Program-made: the position numbers and the translations under genes
Shown here: piece after piece, positions 20,849-29,819 of the stretch
Layout of the letters: each line of letters starts with the position of its first letter
Numbering within the stretch: the stretch's first letter is position 1
Assembly (NCBI RefSeq): GCF_000311725.1
Contig: NZ_HE978522.1
Location: 1 to 53,354 of the forward strand
Origin: Robertmurraya massiliosenegalensis JC6
Lineage (GTDB): Bacteria > Bacillota > Bacilli > Bacillales > Cytobacillaceae
Direction: 5' to 3'
Length of the DNA: 53,354 nucleotides
Notes under the pieces: model-generated
Database searches by the model: none
Seen by the model: only the letters and a program-made list of their open reading frames with translations
What the model was told of the DNA's origin: nothing

Positions 20849-20883
20849 TGATCTTCACTCCCGTATTTTTTTGCTGCAGGAAA

Positions 20884-22344
20884 TTACAATCCCTTCCTTT
20901 TCGCTTCATTCCAGAACTCATCCAATTCTGCTAATGTAAAATCGTCAAAGTCCTTGCTGCTCTCCTTTACTCTTTGTTCCACATATGTAAAGCGACGAAT
21001 AAACTTCTGATTTGTATGAAATAGAGCTTCTTCCGGATTGATCTTATAAAAACGAGCCACATTGATGAATGCAAATAGGATATCCCCAAATTCTTGCATC
21101 AAATGTTCGGAGTCATTCCCCTTCATTTCTCGCTCGAATTCCTCAATTTCTTCTCTTACTTTCGCAAACGCATCTTCGACCTTATCCCAGTCAAACCCAA
21201 CCTTAGCAGCTTTTTTTTGAATCTCATACGCCCTTAACGTATTCGGTAAATGCTTTCCTACTCCTTCTAAATGAGAAGTAACGTTGTCTTCCCCTTTTTC
21301 AGCCTTTTTAATTTCCTGCCAATTCTTTACGACATCATCTGCTGTTTCTGCCTCACTATCGGCAAACACATGGGGATGACGTCGCACCATTTTATCGCTA
21401 ATCGATTCAATGACATCATCAATAGAAAAGTAACCGTCATCTTCACCAATCTGAGCGTGAAGCATGACTTGGAGAAGAACATCTCCTAATTCCTCAATTA
21501 AGTGATCGATATCGTCTTCATCAATGGCTTCAATGACTTCGAAGCTCTCTTCAATCAAATATTTTTTCAAAGATTGATGAGTCTGTTCCTTATCCCATGG
21601 ACATCCATTCGGTCCTCTTAGTTCAGCAATAATTTGGCGAAGCTTTGAAAAATGCTTATAGAGAACGACCTCATCCTTAACAGGCGGAACATAGACGGAG
21701 GTTAAATTATTGAGTGATACTTCCCGGTCCAATTCATAAAGAGGAACGAGTGTTACCTGTTCTTCACGACTCCCTGCAGCCGTGACAATATATACTCCAT
21801 AGTCATCTGGTAGCTTCTCCATTAAGGTTAGTTTCACCTCTGAAGCCATAAAACTATCATATACTTGTCCAATGATCATATGCTGCCGTATTTCTAACTC
21901 ATCTACCTTTAAGCTTGTTGCATCAAGTAATTGAAACCCTTCAATTGGGTCAATTTTAACCGCTTGAAACAATGGATCGAGAAAGCTTTGCCCGCCGCCA
22001 AGTTCAATCTCAATTCCTCGTTCACTAGCTCTTTCTAATAACAGTTGCACTGTACGTTCTGCAACAAGGGGATGACCGGGGACAGCATAAATAATCGACT
22101 GACGTTCGGCTAATTTAAACAACGTTTCACAAATTTCTTCATACACGGCTTCAAATGAAGCATGCTTTTCATATATATTATCAAAGGATGAAAACGTTAA
22201 CCCTTCAGATTGTAATTCCTTCACAACTGGATGCTCTTTTGTCCGTAAAAAAACTTGTTCTGCTTTCGTAAGTTGCCGATAAATTCCTAATGGCAATTGT
22301 TCTAATGTACCGGCACCTAAACCAATAATCAAGATTTTATTCAA
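20884..22344 (-). CDS. yabN: Tetrapyrrole-methylase / MazG fusion protein (YabN)
   Basis: A two-part protein. Residues 1 to about 220 form a SAM-dependent tetrapyrrole methylase-like domain (IIGLGAG, IIYAVPGHPLVAE). The rest has MazG nucleoside-triphosphate pyrophosphohydrolase domains; the first carries GPNGCPWDKEQTHQSL and the metal-binding EESFEVIEA...EELGDVLLQ, and a second, more diverged copy lies near the end. Likely hydrolyses (d)NTPs for house-cleaning; the methylase substrate is unknown. Start is TTG at 22344 with GAGG 5 nt upstream, 7 nt after yabM. Confidence 0.92.
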   Translation of the reverse strand: MNKILIIGLGAGTLEQLPLGIYRQLTKAEQVFLRTKEHPVVKELQSEGLTFSSFDNIYEKHASFEAVYEEICETLFKLAERQSIIYAVPGHPLVAERTVQLLLERASERGIEIELGGGQSFLDPLFQAVKIDPIEGFQLLDATSLKVDELEIRQHMIIGQVYDSFMASEVKLTLMEKLPDDYGVYIVTAAGSREEQVTLVPLYELDREVSLNNLTSVYVPPVKDEVVLYKHFSKLRQIIAELRGPNGCPWDKEQTHQSLKKYLIEESFEVIEAIDEDDIDHLIEELGDVLLQVMLHAQIGEDDGYFSIDDVIESISDKMVRRHPHVFADSEAETADDVVKNWQEIKKAEKGEDNVTSHLEGVGKHLPNTLRAYEIQKKAAKVGFDWDKVEDAFAKVREEIEEFEREMKGNDSEHLMQEFGDILFAFINVARFYKINPEEALFHTNQKFIRRFTYVEQRVKESSKDFDDFTLAELDEFWNEAKRKGL

Positions 22345-22351
22345 TTATTCC

Positions 22352-23965
22352 TCATCTCCTAGTTCGCTTTCGTGGAAATAAATGCATGATTTTACTTCCA
22401 AAAGGAAGCAATGTAAGTTCCTCAATCGTAAATACGTTCGTCCGAATAATCACAAATAAATAAGTAAGTGCACCTATAACGACGGCACTCAACGCTTGCA
22501 TCGAAGCAATTAAACGGCGATGTCCTAACGGGTACAGAAAATCAGTTAGGAATAAGTAACCTTTTAGCACGATGCACATGGCGCATGCCGCAAGCATTCC
22601 TTTTACTAGCATTGGAAGAAGTCCCATTCTACTTCTCCTTTTCGCTCTCATACGGATGAATAGAGTGAGTAGGATAACTACTAAAGCCACATTAGAAGCC
22701 CAAGCTGCCCCGATCGTGCCATATGCTGGCACAAAAATGAGATTGAGGAAGTATTTGCAGACAAAGCCAATCATTACGGCCGCTGCAGGATAAATTGTTT
22801 CCCCTAAACCTTGAGAAATAGCAATAAGTGTCATAATAATGGAACTAAGTAAAATCGTTATCGTAATGACTGAGAGCACATCCGAACCATGACGATTTTC
22901 AAACAACATCATATTGGTCGGTTCTATAATCATCATTAAGCCCACTGTAGCTCCAAGACCAATCACAAAGCTGACACGAACAGCTAATTGAATATGCCTC
23001 TGGAGTCCTTCAACACTTTTCTTCATACGATCACTTGCAATTAAAGGAACAAGGGATAGCGACATCGATGTCGCTACGACTGTTCCAAGTTGAATCAGCG
23101 GTTGACCTCGATCATAAATCCCTTTTATACCCTTAGCATCTTCTCCATTTAATCCTGTGGATATGAGTAATGAGTACAAATTCAACGAGTCAGCTAGCTG
23201 CATTAAAAGTAAGAGCATACTGCTTACACAAATGGCAAACCCTTGTATAAGTATGATTTTCATGACTGCTATGACCTCTTTGAACTCGAATAATCGGCGT
23301 ATTTCCTGCAAGCGAATGATCTTGTAATCTTTTTTTATCCAAATAAAAGTAATTAAAATGATTGCTCCAACGATTCCTCCTGTAATTGAACCAAACGCAG
23401 CTCCAGCCCCTACGTCATAAAGACTATAACCAGCGCTCATAAATAGCATGGCTGTGATCAGGATCGTCGCAACACGAACAAATTGCTCGCCCACTTGTGA
23501 GTAGGCAGTCGGTGTCATATTGCCCTTTCCTTGATAATACCCCCGGAATAATGCTGTAAAGGGCATGATCAAAAAGACAGCCGATAGCACTTTAATTAAA
23601 ATCGAAAGCTCTGGATCATCCATGAAGCGGGCAATCGATTCTGCTCCAAAATAGAGGAGAAGAAACATAACGACACCCAATATGAGAAGAAAAACAGCAG
23701 AGATGACCATGAGTCGCTGCTTCTCAATGTGATTTTTCTGCTCTGTGTAAAGCTTTGATAAAATTACGGGAAATCCAGTTGTTGCTAGTACGAGAGCAAC
23801 CCCATAAAGAGGATACACTTGCTGGTATATGTAAAAACCTGTGTCCCCAACAATATTTTGAAAAGGGACTCGATAAACGGCACTTAATATTTTCGTCACT
23901 AGAGCAGCGATCGCTAATACGAAAGCGCCTCTAACCAAAAGCTTTGACTGTTGTGCAGACTGCAC
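22352..23965 (-). CDS. yabM: MurJ/SpoVB-family membrane flippase (YabM)
   Basis: Polytopic membrane protein of the MVF/MATE-like polysaccharide transporter group with about 14 hydrophobic segments, a family that flips lipid-linked cell-wall precursors. Basic loops separate the helices (RLQEIRRLFEFK, RAKRRSR) and the C-terminus is KRTRR. The frame opens at GTG 23971, but GTG at 23965 is 8 nt after AAGGAG and is preferred. First gene of a yabM-yabN-rqcP run behind an extended -10 promoter. Substrate not predictable. Confidence 0.88.
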   Translation of the reverse strand: MQSAQQSKLLVRGAFVLAIAALVTKILSAVYRVPFQNIVGDTGFYIYQQVYPLYGVALVLATTGFPVILSKLYTEQKNHIEKQRLMVISAVFLLILGVVMFLLLYFGAESIARFMDDPELSILIKVLSAVFLIMPFTALFRGYYQGKGNMTPTAYSQVGEQFVRVATILITAMLFMSAGYSLYDVGAGAAFGSITGGIVGAIILITFIWIKKDYKIIRLQEIRRLFEFKEVIAVMKIILIQGFAICVSSMLLLLMQLADSLNLYSLLISTGLNGEDAKGIKGIYDRGQPLIQLGTVVATSMSLSLVPLIASDRMKKSVEGLQRHIQLAVRVSFVIGLGATVGLMMIIEPTNMMLFENRHGSDVLSVITITILLSSIIMTLIAISQGLGETIYPAAAVMIGFVCKYFLNLIFVPAYGTIGAAWASNVALVVILLTLFIRMRAKRRSRMGLLPMLVKGMLAACAMCIVLKGYLFLTDFLYPLGHRRLIASMQALSAVVIGALTYLFVIIRTNVFTIEELTLLPFGSKIMHLFPRKRTRR

Positions 23966-24014
23966 AAGCACAACTCCTTCCGAAACACGTTTTAAAGAGG
24001 ATTGAATTGACTGT

Positions 24015-24023
24015 ATTATAGCA
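24015..24023 (-). promoter_or_regulatory. yabM operon promoter, extended -10
   Basis: On the minus strand, TGCTATAAT: perfect -10 TATAAT (24015-24020) with the TGN extension (24021-24023). The -35 region is weak. It lies between the spoVT terminator and yabM. Confidence 0.6.
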
Positions 24024-24051
24024 CAACACTAGATGCATTTAGAGAGAAATG

Positions 24052-24083
24052 AAAAAAGGTAGCTAAAGAACGCTACCTTTTTT
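24052..24083 (-). terminator. spoVT terminator
   Basis: GGTAGC (24058-24063) pairs with GCTACC (24072-24077), flanked by A6 and T6, so it can act on both strands. It lies after spoVT and before the yabM promoter. Confidence 0.85.
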
Positions 24084-24120
24084 CGAAAATGGATTTACAT
24101 TATTGATTTTTGGTTTATTT

Positions 24121-24144
24121 CGTGCAAAACCTTGGTTTTGCACG
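24121..24144. repeat. Near-perfect 24-bp palindrome after spoVT
   Basis: CGTGCAAAACC and GGTTTTGCACG form an 11-bp perfect inverted repeat separated by only 2 nt. No T run follows on either strand. Its place between the spoVT stop and the spoVT terminator would put it in the spoVT 3' UTR. Confidence 0.8.
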
Positions 24145-24203
24145 CCTTTCAACAAATCTGTATAACCTTATGTTCTAAATCTTTTAAAGCTTTTACTGAG
24201 GAG

Positions 24204-24740
24204 TTATGATTCCATTTGTCGTGCTAAGAATCCTGCAGCGGTTTCTACTGCTTTTTGTTCTACTTCGCCTAGTGTTCCTTCTTTTGAGAAAATGACAACT
24301 GCTCCGATTGGGTCTCCATTAGCGATGATTGGACCAACCGTGTAAGAGGTTACGGTTTCTTCATTTCCTTCTATGATAGCAACTTCACTTTGGCCCGTTT
24401 TCAATACCGAGCTACGTTCTTCCATCGTTTTTTCCATAAGATCACTGATGTTTTTATTTAAATAATCCTTCTTTGAACTCCCTGCTACTGCAATGTAAGC
24501 ATCTCTGTCACATATTAAGACGGGATTTCCCAAGCTATCAAATAGTGCTTCTGCATATTCCTTAGCAAAATCGCTTAGTTCACTGATGGGTGAATATTTT
24601 TTCAAAATGACTTCCCCATCGCGATCAACAAATATTTCTAGTGGGTCCCCTTCACGAATGCGAAGAGTTCTGCGAATTTCTTTCGGAATAACGACACGAC
24701 CCAAATCATCGATTCGACGAACAATACCAGTTGCTTTCAT
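24204..24740 (-). CDS. spoVT: Stage V sporulation regulator SpoVT (AbrB family)
   Basis: Forespore regulator of sigma-G genes. N-terminal swapped-hairpin DNA-binding domain (residues 1-52: MKATGIVRRIDDLGRVVIPKE) closely resembles AbrB at 45680-45967. A GAF-like C-terminal domain follows. The open frame continues to 24911, but ATG at 24740, with GTGAGG 9 nt upstream, gives 178 aa, the B. subtilis length. A good sigma-G promoter lies inside the would-be extension, which argues against the longer form. Confidence 0.96.
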   Translation of the reverse strand: MKATGIVRRIDDLGRVVIPKEIRRTLRIREGDPLEIFVDRDGEVILKKYSPISELSDFAKEYAEALFDSLGNPVLICDRDAYIAVAGSSKKDYLNKNISDLMEKTMEERSSVLKTGQSEVAIIEGNEETVTSYTVGPIIANGDPIGAVVIFSKEGTLGEVEQKAVETAAGFLARQMES

Positions 24741-24823
24741 CCAACGTTGCCTCACTTTCATCTGATGATTTTGTAGCACTGGCATGACTTCAACGGATGT
24801 GAAATCTTTGCCATGTTTGAACT

Positions 24824-24853
24824 TAGTATCTTTCATATGGAAAGTTCTATACA
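24824..24853 (-). promoter_or_regulatory. spoVT promoter, sigma-G
   Basis: On the minus strand, TGTATA (24848-24853), 17-bp spacer, GATACTA (24824-24830), against the sigma-G pattern TGMATA-N17/18-CATAMTA. Places the start about 75 nt before the spoVT ATG. Confidence 0.7.
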
Positions 24854-24978
24854 CAAACAAATATTTTTTCTCCTGTTTAGTAATTTTGCCATCAGAGTGA
24901 AAATATTCCATTATGATTTCTCTTTACCCATACCTTTAGAAATCAAACTAGAGGACACGCCCAATTTTTACAGAACAC

Positions 24979-27900
24979 TTAAGAGACCGTTTTTTCCTCA
25001 TCTCTTTTTGCCTCCTGGAGACCTTGAACCATCGTGAAAGCAGCCTGAAGCCAGTGCGCAACTTCAACCCCTTTTATATGAAGAACCATTTTCAATCGAT
25101 TTCCTTCCATCCCTAAACCGACCATTCTCCTAAATTGATTGCTAATCTCAAAGATTTTTTGTCCATTAATACGAGCACTTTCTTGTTCCGATAAGAGAAT
25201 CGTCACTTCATCTTTTACTTGTTTAATGGAATCCACTCCGACCATAATCGCATGTGCTTTGATCTCGGCGATTTGGAATAAATAAGAGACTTCTTCCGGG
25301 TATTCCCCGAAACGATCGATCATCTCTTCCTGTAATTCTTGAACCTCTTCTATCGTTGTTGCACTACGGAAGCGTTTGTACATTTCGATTTTCAAATGTC
25401 CATCAGAAATATACGTATCCGGAATATAAGCATCAATTTCTAAATCTACTTCAACACTTTGTTCCTTTTCTACCTTTTCAAAGTCCCCTTTGCGCTCTTC
25501 AATTGCTTCTTTAAGCATTTGCGAATACAGATCAAATCCCACTGAATCAATAAATCCATGCTGCTGAGCACCAAGAATATTTCCAGCTCCTCTAATCGAT
25601 AAATCACGCATCGCAATTTTAAACCCTGAGCCTAGCTCTGTGAATTCTTTAATCGCCTGAAGTCTTTTTTCTGCTACCTCAGTCAACACCTTATCTTTAC
25701 GATAGGTAAAATAAGCATAGGCAACACGATTAGAACGACCCACACGACCACGTAACTGATAAAGCTGCGATAAACCCATGCGATCTGCATCATAAACAAT
25801 CAATGTATTGACATTCGGGATATCAACACCTGTTTCAATAATCGTCGTACTAACAAGAACATCATACTCTCCTGCGAGGAAACCAAGCATGACAGATTCC
25901 AACTCATTTTCACTCATTTGACCATGAGCGTACGTTACACGGGCATCTGGTACAAGCATTGAGATTTCTTCTGCTTTCCGTTCAATATCTTCAACACGAT
26001 TGTAAAGGAAATACACTTGGCCATTTCGCGCTAATTCCCGCTCGATCGACTCTCTTACCAGCCCACCATTGTATTCCATCACATAGGTTTGAACTGGAAA
26101 ACGATTTTCAGGAGGAGTCTCAATCACAGATAGATCCCTTACCCCAAGCATGGACATATGCAAGGTTCTCGGTATCGGTGTCGCTGTTAATGTGAGAACA
26201 TCGACATTGGTTTTCATCTGCTTAATTTTTTCCTTATGGGTGACTCCGAAACGCTGTTCTTCATCAATGACAAGCAGCCCTAAATCTCGATAGACGATCC
26301 CTTTTGAGAGGAGACGGTGCGTTCCAACTACGACATCTACCGTTCCATTTTTTAACCCATTGATCGTTTCAGTTTGTTGTTTTTTCGTTCTAAAACGACT
26401 TAATAACCCAATTTCAATTGGATAATCTTGAAATCTTTCTCGCATCGTTTCATAATGCTGCTGTGCTAGAATCGTCGTTGGAACAAGTATTGCTACTTGT
26501 TTTCCGTCAGCTATTGCTTTAAATGCGGCACGTATCGCTACCTCTGTTTTTCCATAACCTACATCACCGCACAATAACCGATCCATTGGACGTTCTTTTT
26601 CCATATCCTTTTTAATTTCTTGGATCGAACGGAGCTGATCCTCTGTTTCTTGATATGGGAAGGATGTCTCGAACTCCCTTTGCATATCTCCATCTGGGGA
26701 GAACGCATAACCTTTAGACGCTTCTCTTTCGGCATAAAGTTTAATTAAGTCATCGGCAATATCCTGTACAGACGACTGAACCTTATTTTTAACTTTCTTC
26801 CAGTCGTTCCCACCAAGCTTATAAACTTTCGGCTCCTTGCCTTCTGAAGCAACATATTTTTGCACAAGATCAATTTGTTCAACTGGAACATATAACTTGT
26901 CGCTACCTTGATAACGAATATGGAGATAGTCTTTATGGATACCATTAATTTCTAATGTTTCAATTCCTAAATACTTCCCGATCCCGTGATTGATATGAAC
27001 GACATAATCCCCAACTTTAAGCTCTGAGTAGCTCTTTATCCTCTCAGCATTGGATAACTTCTGTTGGCGGCGACGGGCTTTTTTCGGCTTTCGATTAAAA
27101 AGCTCTTCTTCCGTTATGACAGCCATTTTTTGAATGGGTAGTTCAAACCCTGTTTGGAGATCGCCTTCCATGATTTGTACTTTGCCATGGGAGAGCGTTT
27201 GGCTCTCATGGATGACGCTCGCTTCAATCCCATAATCCTCAAGCACTTGTTCGAGCTTTTCAACTCGTTTTCGATCTGCACCAAGAAAAACGACAGCATA
27301 ATTTCCTTTTTGCAAACGCTCAATTTCACTTTTAAGAACATGCATTTGGCCATGGAAATTTTGCATTTGTTTGCACGAAATATTGATAATATTCTGTGGA
27401 TTTGTATTTGGAACATGACGTAAAAATAAGGACATATAAACGATCGGATGCTTTGTTTTTTGTATTCTTGCATGAATTTGGTGGCTTATCATTAAATCAT
27501 GAATGATCTTTCCTTCGCTTAGGAGACTGAAATACCATTCTGCCTCTTCCTTATCCAAGGAATCATTCATTTCCTGGACTCTACTAATTTCATCAACAAA
27601 AATAAGCGCATCAGATGGCAAATAGTCCACTAGACTATTAGATTGTTCGTACGCCAATGATAGATACTTAAACAGTTGTTCTGGTTTTTGGCGATTCTTT
27701 AGCTGCTCAATTTCGTGATTAATATTTTGCGTAAGAGCTATTTTTGCTTTTTCATCCTTTATTTTTTTCAGACTTTTGCCTAAACCTAGTTCCAACTTTT
27801 TCACAACGGCTTCATAATGCTCCTCATGAAACGGTGTTTCTGTTGCTGGTCCAATCAGAACTTCCTTTAATTTGTCACGGGAACGTTGATCTTCTAAAGA

Positions 27901-28521
27901 AAAATAACGGATCGATTCTATTTCCGTATCAAATAACTCAAGACGAATCGGCTCTTCTTCTGTTAGCGGATAAATATCAATAATTCCTCCTCGAACACTG
28001 AACTCTCCAGGAGATGAAACCATTTCTGAGCGTACATAGCCCATTTCTACAAGTCTTAATAACTGACCTTCTATATCAAGATCATCCCCGACCTTCAAGG
28101 TCATCTGTTCTTCCTTCCACACTGACTTAGGGGGAACGATTTTTCGCAATCCTGAAATGGGAACGATTATAATTCCTTCATCATGCTGACTCCAGTAATT
28201 TAAAACATCTATACGTTGAGCTTTTAATTCTGGACTAGCAATACTCATTTCTGCTGCAATCAGCTCATTAGCCGGATATAAAAATACCTCTTTTTCATTA
28301 ATCAATTGTACGAGGTCATCATATAGTTTCTGAGCTTGTAAAAGATTGTACGTCACAATCAGTAGTGACTTTTTCGATTCTTTGTAAGCGGTCGCTAAAA
28401 ATACGGTTCTTGCAGAGCCCGATAGACCTGCAACCAACTGTTCCTTAAGTCCTTCTTGAACTCCTGCTATAACCGATCGAATATCATCCTGTCCTGTAAA
28501 TAGCTGTTTAAGACCTAACAC
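24979..28521 (-). CDS. mfd: Transcription-repair coupling factor Mfd
   Basis: Translocase that removes stalled RNA polymerase from lesions and recruits UvrA. At 1180 aa it has the full domain set: UvrB-like N-terminal modules (1 to about 350), a CarD-like polymerase-interacting domain (about 490-560, beginning ELKVGDYVVHINHGIGKYLGIE), and a RecG-like helicase with Walker A GDVGYGKTEVA and DEEQ box (LVIDEEQRFGV), QLRGRVGRS, and a C-terminal UvrA-binding module. GTG at 28521 follows GGAGGAGG. It lies between fin and spoVT, as in B. subtilis, after a 319-bp leader with unexplained hairpins. Confidence 0.97.
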   Translation of the reverse strand: MLGLKQLFTGQDDIRSVIAGVQEGLKEQLVAGLSGSARTVFLATAYKESKKSLLIVTYNLLQAQKLYDDLVQLINEKEVFLYPANELIAAEMSIASPELKAQRIDVLNYWSQHDEGIIIVPISGLRKIVPPKSVWKEEQMTLKVGDDLDIEGQLLRLVEMGYVRSEMVSSPGEFSVRGGIIDIYPLTEEEPIRLELFDTEIESIRYFSLEDQRSRDKLKEVLIGPATETPFHEEHYEAVVKKLELGLGKSLKKIKDEKAKIALTQNINHEIEQLKNRQKPEQLFKYLSLAYEQSNSLVDYLPSDALIFVDEISRVQEMNDSLDKEEAEWYFSLLSEGKIIHDLMISHQIHARIQKTKHPIVYMSLFLRHVPNTNPQNIINISCKQMQNFHGQMHVLKSEIERLQKGNYAVVFLGADRKRVEKLEQVLEDYGIEASVIHESQTLSHGKVQIMEGDLQTGFELPIQKMAVITEEELFNRKPKKARRRQQKLSNAERIKSYSELKVGDYVVHINHGIGKYLGIETLEINGIHKDYLHIRYQGSDKLYVPVEQIDLVQKYVASEGKEPKVYKLGGNDWKKVKNKVQSSVQDIADDLIKLYAEREASKGYAFSPDGDMQREFETSFPYQETEDQLRSIQEIKKDMEKERPMDRLLCGDVGYGKTEVAIRAAFKAIADGKQVAILVPTTILAQQHYETMRERFQDYPIEIGLLSRFRTKKQQTETINGLKNGTVDVVVGTHRLLSKGIVYRDLGLLVIDEEQRFGVTHKEKIKQMKTNVDVLTLTATPIPRTLHMSMLGVRDLSVIETPPENRFPVQTYVMEYNGGLVRESIERELARNGQVYFLYNRVEDIERKAEEISMLVPDARVTYAHGQMSENELESVMLGFLAGEYDVLVSTTIIETGVDIPNVNTLIVYDADRMGLSQLYQLRGRVGRSNRVAYAYFTYRKDKVLTEVAEKRLQAIKEFTELGSGFKIAMRDLSIRGAGNILGAQQHGFIDSVGFDLYSQMLKEAIEERKGDFEKVEKEQSVEVDLEIDAYIPDTYISDGHLKIEMYKRFRSATTIEEVQELQEEMIDRFGEYPEEVSYLFQIAEIKAHAIMVGVDSIKQVKDEVTILLSEQESARINGQKIFEISNQFRRMVGLGMEGNRLKMVLHIKGVEVAHWLQAAFTMVQGLQEAKRDEEKTVS

Positions 28522-28840
28522 AAGGCTCCTCCTCCCATGTCTACTGAAATATATCTTTATAGTAGGCTCTTTTCGTCAAAATTGTTGTTTTATCATCATT
28601 CTTTCTACAACGCAAGAATGATTTTTTCTTGTAAAAAGATATTCTAGCAGCAAAAAGTACTGCGCAAAAATAATCTCCACCTCTCCGCAGTACGAGGTGC
28701 AAATGTCAACTTCTCATTTTTTAAAGAAAAAAATCTGGACATTTACGAAAAACATCATCGTAAAATTCGGAATAAAATATAAAATAAGACCAAAAATCCA
28801 AATAGAAAAATGCTTTGGATTAGAAAGTCCAAAGCTTGTA
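28522..28840. other. 319-bp intergenic region between fin and mfd
   Basis: Contains the fin terminator (28804-28835), a dyad GTACTGCG/CGCAGTAC (28657-28664 with 28686-28693), and a hairpin ATCATTCTT/AAGAATGAT (28595-28603 with 28614-28622) followed by T6 on the plus strand, which would terminate plus-strand, antisense transcription. No coding gene or named promoter is supported. See findings. Confidence 0.6.
28804..28835 (-). terminator. fin terminator
   Basis: GCTTTGGA (28812-28819) / TCCAAAGC (28828-28835), 8-bp stem and 8-nt loop, followed on the minus strand by ATTTTTC. It begins 6 bp after the fin stop. Confidence 0.8.
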
Positions 28841-29071
28841 TTAATGAATGAGATAGTCATTTTGATAATAGGTTGGATTTCGTTCCAATGATTCATGGCA
28901 ATCTTCGCAAATGGATTTAATGTGGACATCTCCAGCGTCATCATAAGAGACCATTTCCATTCGTTCTTCACTGGTTAGTTTATGGAGCCCCAATCTCTCC
29001 GAATCAACCGACATATTATCAATTTTGCCCATTTCAATCCCACAATGACGGCAAAAATATTTTAGAGCCAT
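28841..29071 (-). CDS. fin: Anti-sigma-F factor Fin (YabK)
   Basis: A 76-residue zinc-ribbon-like protein with CRHC (Cys7, Cys10) and CEDC (Cys55, Cys58). In B. subtilis Fin displaces sigma-F from core polymerase and helps the switch from sigma-F to sigma-G. ATG at 29071 has AAGAGGAGG 9 nt upstream. A consensus sigma-G-type promoter precedes it, which fits forespore expression. It is separated from mfd by a strong terminator, so it is not simply the first gene of an mfd operon. Confidence 0.93.
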   Translation of the reverse strand: MALKYFCRHCGIEMGKIDNMSVDSERLGLHKLTSEERMEMVSYDDAGDVHIKSICEDCHESLERNPTYYQNDYLIH

Positions 29072-29103
29072 ATAAAGCCCTCCTCTTAAACCATTCTATA
29101 GTT

Positions 29104-29134
29104 TATTATGAACCGTTTAAAAGGTACTTATTCA
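29104..29134 (-). promoter_or_regulatory. fin promoter, sigma-G/sigma-F type
   Basis: On the minus strand, TGAATA (29129-29134), 18-bp spacer, CATAATA (29104-29110): an exact match to TGMATA-N17/18-CATAMTA, about 35 bp before the fin start. Confidence 0.75.
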
Positions 29135-29168
29135 TGTCGATTGCCTGAATGAAATTTGAATCCTCATT

Positions 29169-29729
29169 TTATTGATTAAACTCATTCATAACCTGTAGAA
29201 AAGGCTTTTCAAAAGTAGCTTCACAAGCTTCTGAACATTTTTTTATAACGAGTTCAAGTTGCTCCTGCTCTTCCTTTGTAAATCGGCCTAGAACATAGTC
29301 TACAATAGGTTGACCATTAGTTGGTCGATTGATCCCCACTCGTATTCTATTAAATTCCTGAGTTCCCATATGAGCAATCATAGATTTTATGCCATTATGC
29401 CCTCCAGCACTCCCTTTTTGCCTTAAGCGGATTCTTCCCACTGGCAAATCAAGATCATCATAAATGACAATTAAATCTTCAAGCTCTATTTGATAGTATT
29501 CCATCAACGGCCTAACCGACTCTCCAGATAAGTTCATATACGTTAACGGCTTAAGTAAAATAACTTTTTCCCCACGAACATTCCCGATCCCATAAAGCCC
29601 TTTGTGCTTTGATTGATTAAGAGGAATTTGGAGTCTTTCTGATAATTCGTCTATGACTTCAAAGCCAATATTATGTCTCGTTTTCTCGTATTGTTTTCCT
29701 GGATTCCCCAATCCCACAATTAACTTCAT
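29169..29729 (-). CDS. pth: Peptidyl-tRNA hydrolase
   Basis: Releases peptides from drop-off peptidyl-tRNA (spoVC in B. subtilis). Catalytic His19 in KTRHNIGF, Asn10 in GLGNPG, then [26 protein letters not shown]. The frame opens at 29753, but ATG at 29729 follows GAAGGTGAG and gives 186 aa, the normal family size. It follows ctc after about 90 bp, as in B. subtilis. Confidence 0.95.
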   Translation of the reverse strand: MKLIVGLGNPGKQYEKTRHNIGFEVIDELSERLQIPLNQSKHKGLYGIGNVRGEKVILLKPLTYMNLSGESVRPLMEYYQIELEDLIVIYDDLDLPVGRIRLRQKGSAGGHNGIKSMIAHMGTQEFNRIRVGINRPTNGQPIVDYVLGRFTKEEQEQLELVIKKCSEACEATFEKPFLQVMNEFNQ

Positions 29730-29774
29730 CTTCTTCTCACCTTCATCAGCCATTTTCTCATTAATCTATACACA

Positions 29775-29807
29775 TTAAGGGGCTGACCTTTTAAGCCAGT
29801 CCCTTAA
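29775..29807 (-). terminator. Hairpin between ctc and pth, weak terminator
   Basis: TTAAGGG(G)CTG pairs with CAG(T)CCCTTAA, about 10 bp, just after the ctc stop. No proper T run follows on the minus strand, so partial read-through into pth is likely. Confidence 0.5.
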
Positions 29808-29819
29808 TATCATATGGTG

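Noticed and set aside
24741-24911. N-terminal extension of SpoVT
   Set aside because: A sigma-G promoter lies within it and the AbrB-like fold begins at 24740 with its own ribosome site.
28714-28971. 85-codon minus-strand frame overlapping fin
   Set aside because: Out-of-frame shadow of fin that crosses the fin terminator.
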